64,000 nucleotides of DNA from NCEH01 sp040049195 (GCF_040049195.1 NZ_JBDZDL010000011.1), one strand, 5' to 3'; positions 53,324 to 62,765 are shown, numbered from the stretch's first letter. Numbers and translations are program-made. The notes: generated by a model from the sequence alone, not told the origin.

Positions 53324-54378
53324 GGCCGGCCCTCCGTCAGGCAGCCGTATCTCTTGCGATGGAAGGCGGCGTTTCCGTAGCGCGGCGCAAGAATCATGGC
53401 GCGGCGCAGGAACAGGCCGATATCGGCCTCGTCGGTGTAGCCGATGGCGCCGTGAAGCTGGACGGCCTGGCGCGTGACCAGCATGGCGGCATCCGCCGCC
53501 CGCGCCTTGGCGCGCGAGACGATGCGGCGGCAGTCCTCCTCCGCATCCAGGGCCGCGACCGCGTCGCGCAGCGCCGCCCGCGTCAGGCCGATCTCGATCT
53601 CCAGATCGACGGCGCGGTGCTGAAGGGCCTGGAAATTGCCAATGGGCTGGCCGAACTGCACGCGGGTCTTCAGATAGTCCAGCGTGATGGCAAAGGCCCG
53701 CTCCATGATGCCGAGGAGGGCGGCCGTGGTGGCCAGCGCCGCCGCCTCGAACGCCTTGAGATCGGGCGCTGGAAGGCGTTTCGCCTCCACATTGTCGAGG
53801 GTCAGCGTGCCGGTGTGGCCGCCGTCGAGCGTGTCCTCGGACGTGATCTTGAGGCTGGGCGCCTTCCCGTCCACCAGGAAGCAGGCATCCGGGCCAACGA
53901 TGAGGAATGCGTCGGCGGCTTCCGCCATGGGCACGAAGGCGCGCTTTGCGCTGATCCGCCCGCCGGCTTCGGTGATCCCGCCGGCCACCGTCAGGCCCTC
54001 TGGCCCGTCCTGCCAGGCCGGCAGCACCAGAAGATCGCCTGCGATCGCTTCGGCAGGGGCGTTCTGTCCCATCAGGTCGAGCGCGAGCTCGGCCTCGATC
54101 AAGGGCTCGGGCAGCAAGGCCGCCCCCACCTCGACCGCTAGGGCGGCATATTCGGCCATGCCGAGCCCGATGCCGCCGGCCTCCTCGGGCAGACGCAGCC
54201 CGAGCCAGCCCATGGCGGCGATCTCGGCCCAGCGGGCCCGGTCGATGCCCGGCCGGGTGAAGCGCAGGGCGCGCACCTTCTTCAGGTCGCCGTCGCGCGA
54301 CGTGATACCCGCCGCGCTCTCCACCAGCAGGCGCAGCCCTTCAAGCCTGTCCTCGTCCAGCGCGAATGTGGCGCCCAT
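53320..54378 (-). CDS. Acyl-CoA dehydrogenase, short non-canonical subunit
   Basis: A 352-residue acyl-CoA dehydrogenase relative: MGWLGLRLPEEAGGIGLGMA, TLDYLKTRVQFGQPIGNFQA and AVQLHGAIGYTDEADIGLFL. It lacks the YGGSSEIQR signature and the C-terminal part is short, as in the beta-type subunit of heterotetrameric dehydrogenases. Partner is probably the 391-residue enzyme at 51382. ATG 54378 with AGGACAGGG upstream. Confidence 0.85.
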   Translation of the reverse strand: MGATFALDEDRLEGLRLLVESAAGITSRDGDLKKVRALRFTRPGIDRARWAEIAAMGWLGLRLPEEAGGIGLGMAEYAALAVEVGAALLPEPLIEAELALDLMGQNAPAEAIAGDLLVLPAWQDGPEGLTVAGGITEAGGRISAKRAFVPMAEAADAFLIVGPDACFLVDGKAPSLKITSEDTLDGGHTGTLTLDNVEAKRLPAPDLKAFEAAALATTAALLGIMERAFAITLDYLKTRVQFGQPIGNFQALQHRAVDLEIEIGLTRAALRDAVAALDAEEDCRRIVSRAKARAADAAMLVTRQAVQLHGAIGYTDEADIGLFLRRAMILAPRYGNAAFHRKRYGCLTEGRP

Positions 54379-54403
54379 CCCTGTCCTCCCTGTTCGAGCT
54401 GGC

Positions 54404-55249
54404 TCATGCCACCTGGGCGAGGCCATTGCCGATCACAACCACGTCGCGCTCCACGGCGCGGGTGCGGAAGGAGCCGTCGCCCCAGATCTCCGTCCTCAGG
54501 GTCTCGCCCGGCGTCACCGTTGCCGTGAACCGCGCATCGAGCCCCTTCAGCCGCTGCGGATCGCCTTTGCACAGAGTGGCGACCAGCCCATGGGCGGCGA
54601 TGCCGAGGCTGCACAGCCCATGCAGGATCGGGCGCTGGAAGCCGGCCTTGGCGGCCACGTCCGGATCGAGATGGAGGGGATTGTTGTCGCCGTTCCAGCG
54701 ATACCAGAGCGCCTGCTCGGGCCGGGTCACTGTCTCATGGACGATCTCGGGCGCGGTGTCCGGCACGATGTGGAAGGCCTTCACCGGTCCGGCCGGGCCG
54801 CCGAAGCCGCCATCACCGCGCAGGAAGGTGGTGGAGCGGGTCGTGGCGTAGAGCGCGCCCGTCTCGGCGTCGCGCAGCTGCTTCTCGCTATAGAGCAGCG
54901 CGCCGCGCCCCTCGCCCTTGTCGATGATGCCGACAACGCGGGTCTTGCCCACCACCGTGCCCTCAGAAGGCAGAGGCGCATAGAGCGTGATGCCCTGCTC
55001 GCCATGGACGAGGCGGACCGCATCGACGCCCGTATCGGGATTTGGGAGCCAGAAGCCGGGATGCCCGAGCACCAGGGGCAGGGTCGGAAACGGGGTCAAT
55101 TGACCCGCCCCGACGAAGCTGAGGTCGGCCCGATCCATGGGGTCCTGCCCGACACCGATGGAGAGCGCGTAGAAGGCGCACTCCCGCGGGCCGTAGCTCT
55201 GGCGGACCTCCGGGATGTCGTAGGCCATCAGCTTGTCGTAGTCGATCAC
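54404..55249 (-). CDS. MaoC-type double-hotdog enoyl-CoA hydratase
   Basis: A 281-residue protein with two hotdog folds. The C-terminal half carries the hydratase-2 motif YRWNGDNNPLHLDPDVAAKA (Asp/His pair) and FQRPILHGLCSLGIAAHGLV; the N-terminal half has VGQDPMDRADLSFVG and PTLPLVLGHPGFW. It should form the (3R)-hydroxyacyl-CoA used by the SDR. GTG start at 55249 overlaps the synthetase stop (GTGA). A longer antiparallel-frame ORF to 55600 is not used. Confidence 0.85.
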   Translation of the reverse strand: MIDYDKLMAYDIPEVRQSYGPRECAFYALSIGVGQDPMDRADLSFVGAGQLTPFPTLPLVLGHPGFWLPNPDTGVDAVRLVHGEQGITLYAPLPSEGTVVGKTRVVGIIDKGEGRGALLYSEKQLRDAETGALYATTRSTTFLRGDGGFGGPAGPVKAFHIVPDTAPEIVHETVTRPEQALWYRWNGDNNPLHLDPDVAAKAGFQRPILHGLCSLGIAAHGLVATLCKGDPQRLKGLDARFTATVTPGETLRTEIWGDGSFRTRAVERDVVVIGNGLAQVA

Positions 55250-57369
55250 GGGCGATCCTCCCCTTCGATCTCGATGACCGCGTCGAGCGCATAGGCGCCT
55301 TCGGGCAGGGCCAATACGGGATTGAGGTCGATGGCCCGCAGTCTGGGGCCTGCCGCGGCGGCAAAGGCCGAGAGCCTGGACAGCATGCCGGCCAGGGCAT
55401 CGAGATCTGCCGGGGCACGGCCCCGCGCGCCGGTGAGGATGCCCGCCGCCTTGATGGAGAGGATCATCTCGCGCGCCGTTTCTTCGTCGAACGGGCAGGG
55501 GCGGATGGACACGTCGTCGAGAAGCTCCACGAAGATGCCGCCGAGCCCGAACACCGCCACCGGGCCGAACGCGGGGTCTCGGCTGATGCCCATGAGGCAT
55601 TCCACGCCGCCGGTGAGCTGGCGGGCCACCAGCATGCCGGCGATGCGCGCCTCTGGCGCCGCCTTGCCGACCGCTTCCATGATGCCGGCATAAGCGGCGC
55701 GCACCTGGTCGGCATCGCCAAGGTTGAGCCGCACGCCGCCAATGTCCGACTTGTGGACGATGTCGGGCGAGACGATCTTCAGCACCACAGGAAAACCGAG
55801 CGCGGCGGCGGCAGATGCGGCCTCGTCGGCGGATTTGACGATCCGCTCCGGCGCGGACGCGATTCCGGCCGCGGCCAATAGCACCTTGGCCCCATGCTCG
55901 TCCGGCGTTCCAGCCGGCAGCGTGACCTCGGGCAGCGCCGGCAGAGCCTTCGGCTTGGCGGCTAGCATGTCGCCCACCCGCCCCATGGCGGCGATGGCGC
56001 GCACCGCCCGGCTCGGGTCGTCGAAGGTCAGGAAGCCCGCATCCTGATAGGCGCGGGTGATCTTCTCATCCGCCATGATGCACAGGGCCAGCAGCCGATC
56101 GGGGAATTCCGCGCGGATCTTGCGCAGCGACTCCAGAAGGCGCGGGGCAAGGCTCGCGCCGCCCGCCACATAGGTGAGGAAGCACAGGATCGAGCGGTAG
56201 CGGCCATCCTTGAGCGCCGCGCGGGTAAAGGCTTCGAACAGCGAAAGGTCGTTCAGCGCCTGGGCGGTGCAATCGAGCGGATTGGTCGGCGTGCCGTAGG
56301 GCAGAAGCTCTCTCAGCCGGGCCTGCGCCTCTTGAGGCATGGCCGGCATGGGAAGGCCGGCCGCCTCCGCCTCGTCGGTGGCGATGATGCCGGCCCCGCC
56401 ACTGACGGTGATAACGCCGAGGCTGTTGCCGGCGGGATAGATCCGCTGGTGCGCCGCATAGGCGAAATCCAGCATCTGCTCGGTGTCGCGCACACGGATG
56501 ACGCCATGCTCGGCGAGCACCGCTTCCGCCACCGTGTCGTCACCGGTCAGCGAGGCGGTATGCGCCGCCGCCGCCGCCGCGCCGAGCTGGCTCTTGCCGG
56601 ACTTCAGCATGAAGACCGGCTTTCCCGCCGCACGGGCGGCATCGAGGGCGGCGATCATGCGCGGCCCGTCGCGGAAGCCTTCCTGATAGGCGCAGATGAC
56701 ATCCACCTCGTCGCTGCCCGCCATCCAGCCGATGGCGTCGGCGACCATCACGTCGGCCTCGTTGCCCGTGGTGATGAGCACGGAGACGCCGATGCCGCGC
56801 AAGCGCGCCAAGGCCGCCATGTGGGCTCCATAGGCCCCCGACTGGCTGGCAATGCCGATATTGCCGGGCAGGGGAAAGGCCATCTCCAGGGACGAGGAGA
56901 AGGTGCCGTAATATCCGAGGCCCACATTGAAGACGCCGAGCGTGTTCGGGCCGAGCACGCGCATGCTGTGGCGGCGAGCGATGGCGAGGACCTCGTCCTG
57001 GGCCTTCTCGCCGTCCGCGCCGGTCTCCGCAAAGCCTGCGGAGAACAAGGTGACCGAGCGGCAGCCCTTCTCGCCCAGCGCGGCCACCACCTCCGGCACC
57101 TGCTTTGCCGCGACGGCGACGATGCCGGCATCCGGCACCTCCGGCAGGTCGGCCACGGAGGCGTAGCAGGCAAGGCCCTGCACCTCCGCCCGGCCGGGAT
57201 TGACCGGCAGGATGCGTCCCTTGTAGCCGGCGCTCAGCATCGCGGCGATGGGCCGCCCGCCGATCCGCGAGGGATCGGCGGAGGCGCCGATGATCGCCAC
57301 CGAACGGGGCGCCAGCAGCGCGCCGAGGGCGGCGAAACCATAGGTTTCGGGCGTGGTCATCACGTTCAC
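55246..57369 (-). CDS. NDP-forming acyl-CoA synthetase
   Basis: A 707-residue fused acyl-CoA synthetase of the acetyl-CoA synthetase (ADP-forming) class: CoA-binding domain (APRSVAIIGASADPSRIGGR), ligase domains (GPNTLGVFNVGLGYYG; NIGIASQSGAYGAHMAALAR) and a C-terminal ATP-grasp domain (ALGFPVVLKIVSPDIVHKSD, ARIAGMLVARQLTGGVECLM). It would activate the pathway's carboxylic acid to its CoA ester. GTG 57369 overlaps the thiolase stop; ATG 57360 is an alternative. Confidence 0.88.
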   Translation of the reverse strand: MNVMTTPETYGFAALGALLAPRSVAIIGASADPSRIGGRPIAAMLSAGYKGRILPVNPGRAEVQGLACYASVADLPEVPDAGIVAVAAKQVPEVVAALGEKGCRSVTLFSAGFAETGADGEKAQDEVLAIARRHSMRVLGPNTLGVFNVGLGYYGTFSSSLEMAFPLPGNIGIASQSGAYGAHMAALARLRGIGVSVLITTGNEADVMVADAIGWMAGSDEVDVICAYQEGFRDGPRMIAALDAARAAGKPVFMLKSGKSQLGAAAAAAHTASLTGDDTVAEAVLAEHGVIRVRDTEQMLDFAYAAHQRIYPAGNSLGVITVSGGAGIIATDEAEAAGLPMPAMPQEAQARLRELLPYGTPTNPLDCTAQALNDLSLFEAFTRAALKDGRYRSILCFLTYVAGGASLAPRLLESLRKIRAEFPDRLLALCIMADEKITRAYQDAGFLTFDDPSRAVRAIAAMGRVGDMLAAKPKALPALPEVTLPAGTPDEHGAKVLLAAAGIASAPERIVKSADEAASAAAALGFPVVLKIVSPDIVHKSDIGGVRLNLGDADQVRAAYAGIMEAVGKAAPEARIAGMLVARQLTGGVECLMGISRDPAFGPVAVFGLGGIFVELLDDVSIRPCPFDEETAREMILSIKAAGILTGARGRAPADLDALAGMLSRLSAFAAAAGPRLRAIDLNPVLALPEGAYALDAVIEIEGEDRP

Positions 57370-58517
57370 AGCGCCGCCGCCGAACCGAGGAAGGCCGTGA
57401 CCTGGCTCGACAGCGTGCCGCCATTGCCGTGCAGAAGGGCGATATCAGCCTTCTTGAGCTGGCGCTCGCCCGCCTCCTTGCGGATCTGGGCTACGCCCTC
57501 GGCGATGAGGAACATGCCGTACATGCCCGGATGGACGCAGGATAGGCCGCCGCCATTGGTGTTAACGGCCAGTTCCCCGCCCGGCGCGATGCGTCCGTCC
57601 TGCACGAAGCGCCCGCCCTCGCCCTTGGGGCAGAAGCCGAGATCCTCGAGGAAGAGGATCGTGTTGATCGTGAAGGCGTCGTAGACCATCACGAGGTCCA
57701 CATCGGCATGGGTGAGGCCGGCCATCTCGAAGGCGCGCGGCCCGCTCTCGCTGGCGGCAGTGATGGTCAGGTCCGGCATGGCCTGGATCGAGCGGTGCCA
57801 GTTCGCGCCCGCGGCGCCGAGGAAATAGACCGGGGCCTTGGGGAAGTCCTTCGCCCGGTCGGCCCGCACCAGGATGCAGGCGGCGGCGCCGTCGGTCACC
57901 AGGCAGCAATCGCCGGAGGTGAGCGGGTCGGAGACCATGCGCTTTGCGAGCACGTCCTCACGGGTCAGGGGGCCGCGCGCGAAGGCGTCCGGGTTGAGGT
58001 TCGCCCACTGGCGGGCCGACACCGCCACATCGGCGAGCATCTCGCGCGTGGTGCCGTACTGGTGCATGTGCCGGCTGGTGGCGAGCGCGTAGGCCGTGAT
58101 GGGATGCCGCGGCGAGTAGGACGTCTCGTGCCATTGCGGCTCGGACATGGAGACGAGGCGGCCGCCGGCGGTGCGCTGGTTGGAGCCGTAGCAGATCAGC
58201 GCGACGTCGCAGAGCCCCGCTTCCAGCGCCAGGGAGGCCTGGAGCAGGTGCATCTCGAAGCTGGAGCCGCCGATATTGGTGCTGTCGAAATATTTCGGCT
58301 TCAGCCCGAGATATTCCGTCACGCTCATGGAGGCGAAGGCGTGGCTGCTGGTGGCGGCGAACACCGCGTCGATGTCGGAGAGCTTCAGGCCGCAATCGTC
58401 CAGCGCGGCGCGGACGGACAGGCCGAGAAGCTCGATGGCCGAGAAGCCGGGCGCCTCGCCGACACCGGCGGTGCCCATGCCGACAATGGCCGTCTTTCCG
58501 CGAATGGGATGGCTCAT
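57366..58517 (-). CDS. Thiolase-like protein (SCP-x/Ltp2 type) lacking the nucleophilic cysteine
   Basis: A 383-residue thiolase-fold protein: TAIVGMGTAGVGEAPGFSAI, LGLKPKYFDSTNIGGSSFEM, GDCCLVTDGAAACILVRADR and VNTNGGGLSCVHPGMYGMFL. Where active thiolases have the Cys of NxxCxSG, this reads NIGGSSF, so the usual nucleophile is missing; the HP motif near the C-terminus is kept. This matches non-thiolase members such as Ltp2-type aldolases, which work with a DUF35 partner, and a DUF35 gene lies next door (1-base gap). ATG 58517. Confidence 0.82.
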   Translation of the reverse strand: MSHPIRGKTAIVGMGTAGVGEAPGFSAIELLGLSVRAALDDCGLKLSDIDAVFAATSSHAFASMSVTEYLGLKPKYFDSTNIGGSSFEMHLLQASLALEAGLCDVALICYGSNQRTAGGRLVSMSEPQWHETSYSPRHPITAYALATSRHMHQYGTTREMLADVAVSARQWANLNPDAFARGPLTREDVLAKRMVSDPLTSGDCCLVTDGAAACILVRADRAKDFPKAPVYFLGAAGANWHRSIQAMPDLTITAASESGPRAFEMAGLTHADVDLVMVYDAFTINTILFLEDLGFCPKGEGGRFVQDGRIAPGGELAVNTNGGGLSCVHPGMYGMFLIAEGVAQIRKEAGERQLKKADIALLHGNGGTLSSQVTAFLGSAAAL

Positions 58518-58518
58518 G

Positions 58519-58893
58519 TCACTTCTCCTGCGGCTCGAACACGACGCGCGGCGTCTCCCCCGCCTCGACGCGCGCCTTGACGCGGGAACCGATGGGCAGG
58601 GTCTCGACACCGACAATGGTGGTCATCATGCGCGGGCCCTCATCGAGATCAACGAGCGCCACGTTGTAGGAGCCCTCGCGTTTGCGGTTGACCGTGATCG
58701 CATAGACCGTGCCGTTGCCGGAGGCCTCGACCCATTCGAGATCAGTCTCGCCAGAAGGGAGCATCACCTTCGGATAGAAGACGTATTCGCCCGTCTTGCG
58801 GGCACGCTGGACCATGAAGCGTCCCTCGGCCAGGAAGCGTTCATAGGTCACCTGCGGCCCGGTCGCGTCTGTTGCAGCGGACGTCTCGCCCAT
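58519..58893 (-). CDS. DUF35 OB-fold protein, partner of the thiolase-like enzyme
   Basis: A 124-residue OB-fold acyl-CoA-associated protein: FLAEGRFMVQRARKTGEYVF, LEWVEASGNGTVYAITVNRK, YNVALVDLDEGPRMMTTIVG and the end PRVVFEPQEK. The rubredoxin-like zinc ribbon that normally precedes the OB fold has no cysteines here. First gene of the operon; ATG 58893 with GGAGG upstream, divergent from the IclR gene. Confidence 0.8.
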   Translation of the reverse strand: MGETSAATDATGPQVTYERFLAEGRFMVQRARKTGEYVFYPKVMLPSGETDLEWVEASGNGTVYAITVNRKREGSYNVALVDLDEGPRMMTTIVGVETLPIGSRVKARVEAGETPRVVFEPQEK

Positions 58894-59185
58894 CCCTTTT
58901 CCTCCTTCATGGGCCAAGCCTGCCGCGGCCGAATTTGCCCCGTGCGCAGCGCCTGCCCGCCAACCATTCTTCTTCTGCATGTCCAAGAGCCGGCGCTGCG
59001 GCAAGCGCTGTCCCCCCGGGCTTGACGCCAGGGCGCGCTGTCCGGTCCGGTTGCTGAGGAAGGGAAGGCTTGCCGCGCGGGGTCAGGAACCCGCTATCAC
59101 CGCGCAATCGGGCCTTCCCGACGTCGTACCCTCCCTATCCCATGCCAATCTCATTTGGTTGGCATCTTTTTGCATGCCGAATTGC

Positions 59186-59201
59186 TTTCTGCAACGAGAA
59201 A
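59186..59201. promoter_or_regulatory. Imperfect dyad upstream of iclR-type gene
   Basis: TTTCT-GCAACG-AGAAA: 5-bp arms, 6-base centre, 70 bases before the IclR start and in the gap shared with the catabolic operon. Plausible IclR operator, weak on its own. Confidence 0.3.
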
Positions 59202-59270
59202 AATTGCGTGCTTCCGAACGATCCGCATCCGCTCTATGGTTTGACCGGCAAATGGCGAACGGAGCGCGCA

Positions 59271-60089
59271 GTGACCAAGGCAGACGCAGCCAACCCGGAG
59301 CGGGCGGGCGAAGACGCGCCACGCAGCCTCCAGAAATATGTAGGCGCAGTGGAAAATGCCGTTTCGATTCTGCGCTTCCTCACCCACCATCATGCGCCGG
59401 CCGGCGTCGCGTACATCGCCCGCGAAACTGGCATCCACGTCTCGACCACCTTCAACATCCTGCGCACGCTGGCCAAGGAGAGGCTGATCGCCTTCAACCC
59501 GGCTTCGAAGGAGTACAGCCCCGGCCTCGGACTTCTTGAATTCTCCGTGCCGCTTTTGGGTGTGAATCAGATCGACCTCGTGCATCCCGCGCTGGAGGAG
59601 CTTTCCAGTGCGCACCGGGCCCTGATCGGGCTTTGGAAAGTCACCCCCCAAAATCGCATCGTGCTGGTGGATAGGGTGGTGGAGGGCAAGGTGGTGCGCG
59701 TGGACATGGCGCTCGGCGCGCGCCTTCCGGCCTTCGTGGGCGCCGTCGGCCGCTGCGTCGCGGCAACCCGCAAGCCTTCGAAATCCGAGCTTCAGCGCCG
59801 GTTCAAGGCGTTGCGCTGGCAGAATCCGCCCAGCTTCGAGGCCTACAGCGCGGACGTGGCCCAGGCTCGCGAGACCGGCTTTGCCTTCGACCGCGGAAAT
59901 CTCTTCCAGGGCCTCGACATCGCCGCCGCCGTCATCATCGACCGCGAAGGGCAAGCCCGCTTCGGGATCAGCGGGATTGCCGTTATCGGGCAGATAAGTG
60001 AAGCCGAGCTTCAGGCGCTGGCGCACGCGCTGCACGACACGGCGGTGCGAATTTCCGCCAACCTCTACGGTGCAAGCGGCGAGGTGTGA
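59271..60089 (+). CDS. IclR-family regulator of the CoA-catabolism operon
   Basis: A 272-residue IclR-type protein. Winged helix: VENAVSILRFLTHHHAPAGV, AYIARETGIHVSTTFNILRT, LAKERLIAFNPASKEYSPGL; effector domain: LVDRVVEGKVVRVDMALGAR, PAFVGAVGRCVAA, GFAFDRGNLFQGLDIAAAVI and FGISGIAVIG. GTG 59271 is chosen (GGAG 6 bases upstream, standard family length); a longer frame from 59070 starts in the promoter. Divergent to the eight-gene operon, so it is the obvious local regulator. Confidence 0.9.
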   Translation: MTKADAANPERAGEDAPRSLQKYVGAVENAVSILRFLTHHHAPAGVAYIARETGIHVSTTFNILRTLAKERLIAFNPASKEYSPGLGLLEFSVPLLGVNQIDLVHPALEELSSAHRALIGLWKVTPQNRIVLVDRVVEGKVVRVDMALGARLPAFVGAVGRCVAATRKPSKSELQRRFKALRWQNPPSFEAYSADVAQARETGFAFDRGNLFQGLDIAAAVIIDREGQARFGISGIAVIGQISEAELQALAHALHDTAVRISANLYGASGEV

Positions 60090-60260
60090 TCCGGCCTCGA
60101 TGCACCCACCCTGACCTCGGGTGGGGAGAAGCTCGTGGACGAGGTGGAGAGGAGAGCGATACGCGAGGTTTCCTGCGCCGCCGGAAGAAGCAAGAGATCG
60201 AGGCGCGCAAAGCCGATGCCGGCGCACGACAACCGCTCCTCCCGGAGGAGCGCCCGACCT

Positions 60261-60388
60261 TCAGGCCACGGCCTTGAGCCTGGTCGCAGTGATGCAGGCC
60301 CATGGCAGGAGATCGTCGATCTGGCTGTTGGGGTGGCCGTTGACGATGCGGGTGACGACGTCGGTAAGCTGGGCTTTGGGGGTCTATG
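60261..60388 (-). pseudogene. IS66-family transposase, extreme C-terminus
   Basis: The minus strand reads KAQLTDVVTRIVNGHPNSQI then DDLLPWACITATRLKAVA and stop, the usual end of IS66 TnpC. A stop lies in frame just upstream, so only about 40 codons remain. Confidence 0.65.
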
Positions 60389-60722
60389 CCATTGAGCTTG
60401 ATTGGGTTGTTTAATTGCTGATATGCGGCCAAGGCCGTTGTGATCTGGGAGACATGTTTGCCGGGTGCATGGTTGTTTTCGCGGTCGGCATGGGCCGCCG
60501 CTTCATGTGAAGGTTTTCGGATGCTGGCCCGATCACGACCGCGGGCAGGGGGAAGCGGGCCGGTGCGGGCAGGAATAACCCGATCGGCCTACTCCGGTCG
60601 TGTGCGGGTCGGCGCGCGAGCGACCTTGTTCCGCAGCCGCGACGGCAGGACACCCGTGGTCCCGATGCCGGAGACGGCGTTGCCTGCGACGAGACCATGA
60701 CGCCGGAGAGCGGGTGCGGCAC
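60389..60722. other. Unassigned stretch between IS remnants
   Basis: About 330 bases with no convincing gene on either strand. Probably IS or junction debris. Confidence 0.35.
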
Positions 60723-60890
60723 TCATGAGGTGTCGATCCTGATGGTGGCGGCGGGCCAAGTCCTGGGCAGCGCGCCGCGGGCGAAGGTCTCAATGATGGT
60801 CATGGGTCCGCCGCAGCAGCGGCAGCGCAGCCGCTCATCGGCGTTCCCCATCTCGGCGGAAGGCGCCGGTGGATTGGCCAGCGCACGCAG
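60723..60890 (-). pseudogene. IS91-like transposase, C-terminal zinc-ribbon fragment
   Basis: The minus strand reads RLRCRCCGGPMTIIETFARG, then a tail ending ATIRIDTS, a pattern I associate with the C-terminus of alphaproteobacterial IS91-type transposases. Upstream it runs into the IS110 fragment. Assignment is from memory of the family ending and is moderate. Confidence 0.5.
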
Positions 60891-61510
60891 ATAATCAACG
60901 CGATCGGTGGGCAATTGTCCGAAATTGACTTGATCGCGCCGCAGGGCCGTTTCCACGTCGAGCGGTTGATCGCGCAGATCGAGGATCCCGCCTCCGACCT
61001 GCCACAGGCCGCCCGCACTTGCCTCACCATGCTCGTCGGCGTGCTGCGCCACCTCAAGGAGCAGACCGCTGCGCTCGATGCCGAGATCGCCGCGCGGGCG
61101 GAGGCCGACGACGTTGCGCGCCGGCTCATGACGGTGCCGGGCATCGGCCCGCTGATCGCCACCGCCATCGAGGCGCTGGCCCACCGGCGGAGACGTTCCG
61201 CTCGGGCCGCGATTTTGCCGCCTGGGTCGGCCTGACGCCGGTGCAGCGATCGACCGGCGGCAAGGAGCGTCTCGGGCGAACGTCGCGCATGGGCGAGCGC
61301 ACGCTCCGACGCCTGCTGATCATCGCGTCGAGCGCCGTGGTGCGCTGGGCCAGGCGCAAGGGCGTCCCGGCTGGCTCATGGCTCGGCCGGATGCTGGCCC
61401 GCAAGCCGCCGATGCTGGTGATCGTGGCCCTGGCCAACAAGAACGCGCGCATTGCCTGGGCGCTGCTGACGAAGGGCGGGATTTATCGAGCTCCGACCGT
61501 CCCCGCATAG
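60883..61510 (+). pseudogene. IS110-family transposase, C-terminal part with frameshift
   Basis: The frame reads TQIINAIGGQLSEIDLIAPQ, VERLIAQIEDPASDLPQAAR, MTVPGIGPLIATAIEAL, then one base is missing near 61183 and the sequence continues in another frame as FRSGRDFAAWVGLTPVQRST, GGKERLGRTSRMGERTLRRL and ANKNARIAWALLTKGG. This is the transposase_20 domain with its GLTP and STGGK motifs. The N-terminal DEDD domain is absent. Confidence 0.8.
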
Positions 61511-61584
61511 GTGGGGCGGGCGCGAGGCTGTCGGGGCGTGAGGAGGTCGAAGGACAGGTATGGTGCAACGTCGGTAAGGCGGGA

Positions 61585-62295
61585 TCAGGAGAGCCGCGTC
61601 TTGTCGTCGAGGATGTTGAGGGTGCCGGCGCGGGTGCGCCGCTTCCAGAGGTTGTTCCACCACGGCGCCTGCCGGAGGTTCTCGCCGGTCTTCATGGGCG
61701 GCACCACGAAGCCGTCCATGAAGGTGTCCACGCAGAAGCCGGGCCAGCTGCCCGAGACCGGCGCGCCGGCCTCCATGATGTGGTTGAGGCCCACCGCCCA
61801 GGCCACCACCTCGCCGTCGATCACCAGGGGCACGTAGGTGTAGGTGTCGCCGGGATGGGGCGCGCCTCCGGTGAGGCCGTCGTCGGTCACGAACACGTCG
61901 GCGTCGTTGATGCCCGGATTCTCGTCGAAGCCCTCGGCGGCCATGTGCCGGATGGCTACCGGGAAGGACGAGGTGTGGGCGAAGAAGCCGAGCGAGAGCG
62001 CCAGGGTGTCGCCCTCCGGCGTGGTGAGCGCCCACAGGGACTTGCCCATCTCGCGGCCGCCGGGACTGGCCGCCACGTAGCGCGCCACCTCGCGGGCGGC
62101 CAGCACGGTGGAATGGATGCGCGAGTAGAACCGGGCATACTTGAGCGGGTCGGAATCGCGCAGCGTGAACGCCTCGACGCCGCAATAGCGCCCAGTCTCC
62201 TGCGTGGCGCGGTCGCGGTCGGCGATGAGCCGCTGCAGCGTCTTGGCTTCCGTGGCCCCATGGCCTGGCGTCCTGGTCTTGGTCTGCGTATCCAT
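61585..62295 (-). pseudogene. Acetone carboxylase hydantoinase-B-type subunit, N-terminal third
   Basis: A 236-residue frame: LKYARFYSRIHSTVLAAREV, LALSLGFFAHTSSFPVAIRH, DENPGINDADVFVTDDGLTG and VVAWAVGLNHIMEAGAPVSG. This matches the start of hydantoinase B/acetone carboxylase alpha-type proteins, which are about 770 residues, so two thirds are gone; the frame stops at 61585, 75 bases from the IS110 fragment. Resemblance to AcxB of Xanthobacter is likely but could be another family member. ATG 62295 with AGGAGG upstream. Confidence 0.65.
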
Positions 62296-62375
62296 TGCCG
62301 GCTCGTCCTCCTCAGGCGTTGCCGTGGCCCGCGCAGGGACCGCGTGGGCGTCGTTTCCTCACGCCGACATTCCGA

Positions 62376-62390
62376 GCAAGGCCGATGCCA
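62376..62390 (-). promoter_or_regulatory. Sigma-54 promoter for the carboxylase gene
   Basis: Read on the minus strand: TGGCATCGGCCTTGC. TGGCA and TTGC are spaced exactly as the -24/-12 elements (11 bases from TGGC start to TTGC). It lies about 80 bases before ATG 62295, and the adjacent gene encodes a sigma-54-type activator. Between 62391 and 62765 a GCTGCA-G-TGCAGC dyad (62597-62609) may be an activator site. Confidence 0.65.
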
Positions 62391-62765
62391 ATCGCGACGA
62401 GCGGGATAACTATTTGTTTTTACATGATATTTCATTCGCACCCGCGCCGGCGCGGTAGCCGTTCCGGACCCTTCCGTCGGGCGGGCCAGCCGGAATCCGG
62501 TCGCCGCCGCGCCCGGCCGGATGCCAGAGGGGATGTCGAGGAACGGCAACAGCCAAGTCATTTTCCGCAGAAGAGCGGCGTATCCCTGGGCGTTCCGCTG
62601 CAGTGCAGCATTTCCCGCGAGCAAAACTCTTGACCTTGCGATGCCGACTTACAATATTCTCCGCAAAATAAGCGTCGGGACCCTGCGCCGGCCGGCCGCG
62701 GCCGGAGGTTTGAACAAAACCAAGAAGAAGATCGCGGCGGTTCGGCTAAGAATTGGGAGGAACTG

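Noticed and set aside
53684..55294. 536-codon plus-strand frame over the catabolic operon
   Set aside because: Antisense to intact dehydrogenase and MaoC genes; composition is low-complexity.
49720..61510. The two IS110 parts as halves of a single split element
   Set aside because: They overlap in the same region of the protein (TQLANAIRG and TQIINAIGG versions) with clearly different residues, so they come from two different copies.
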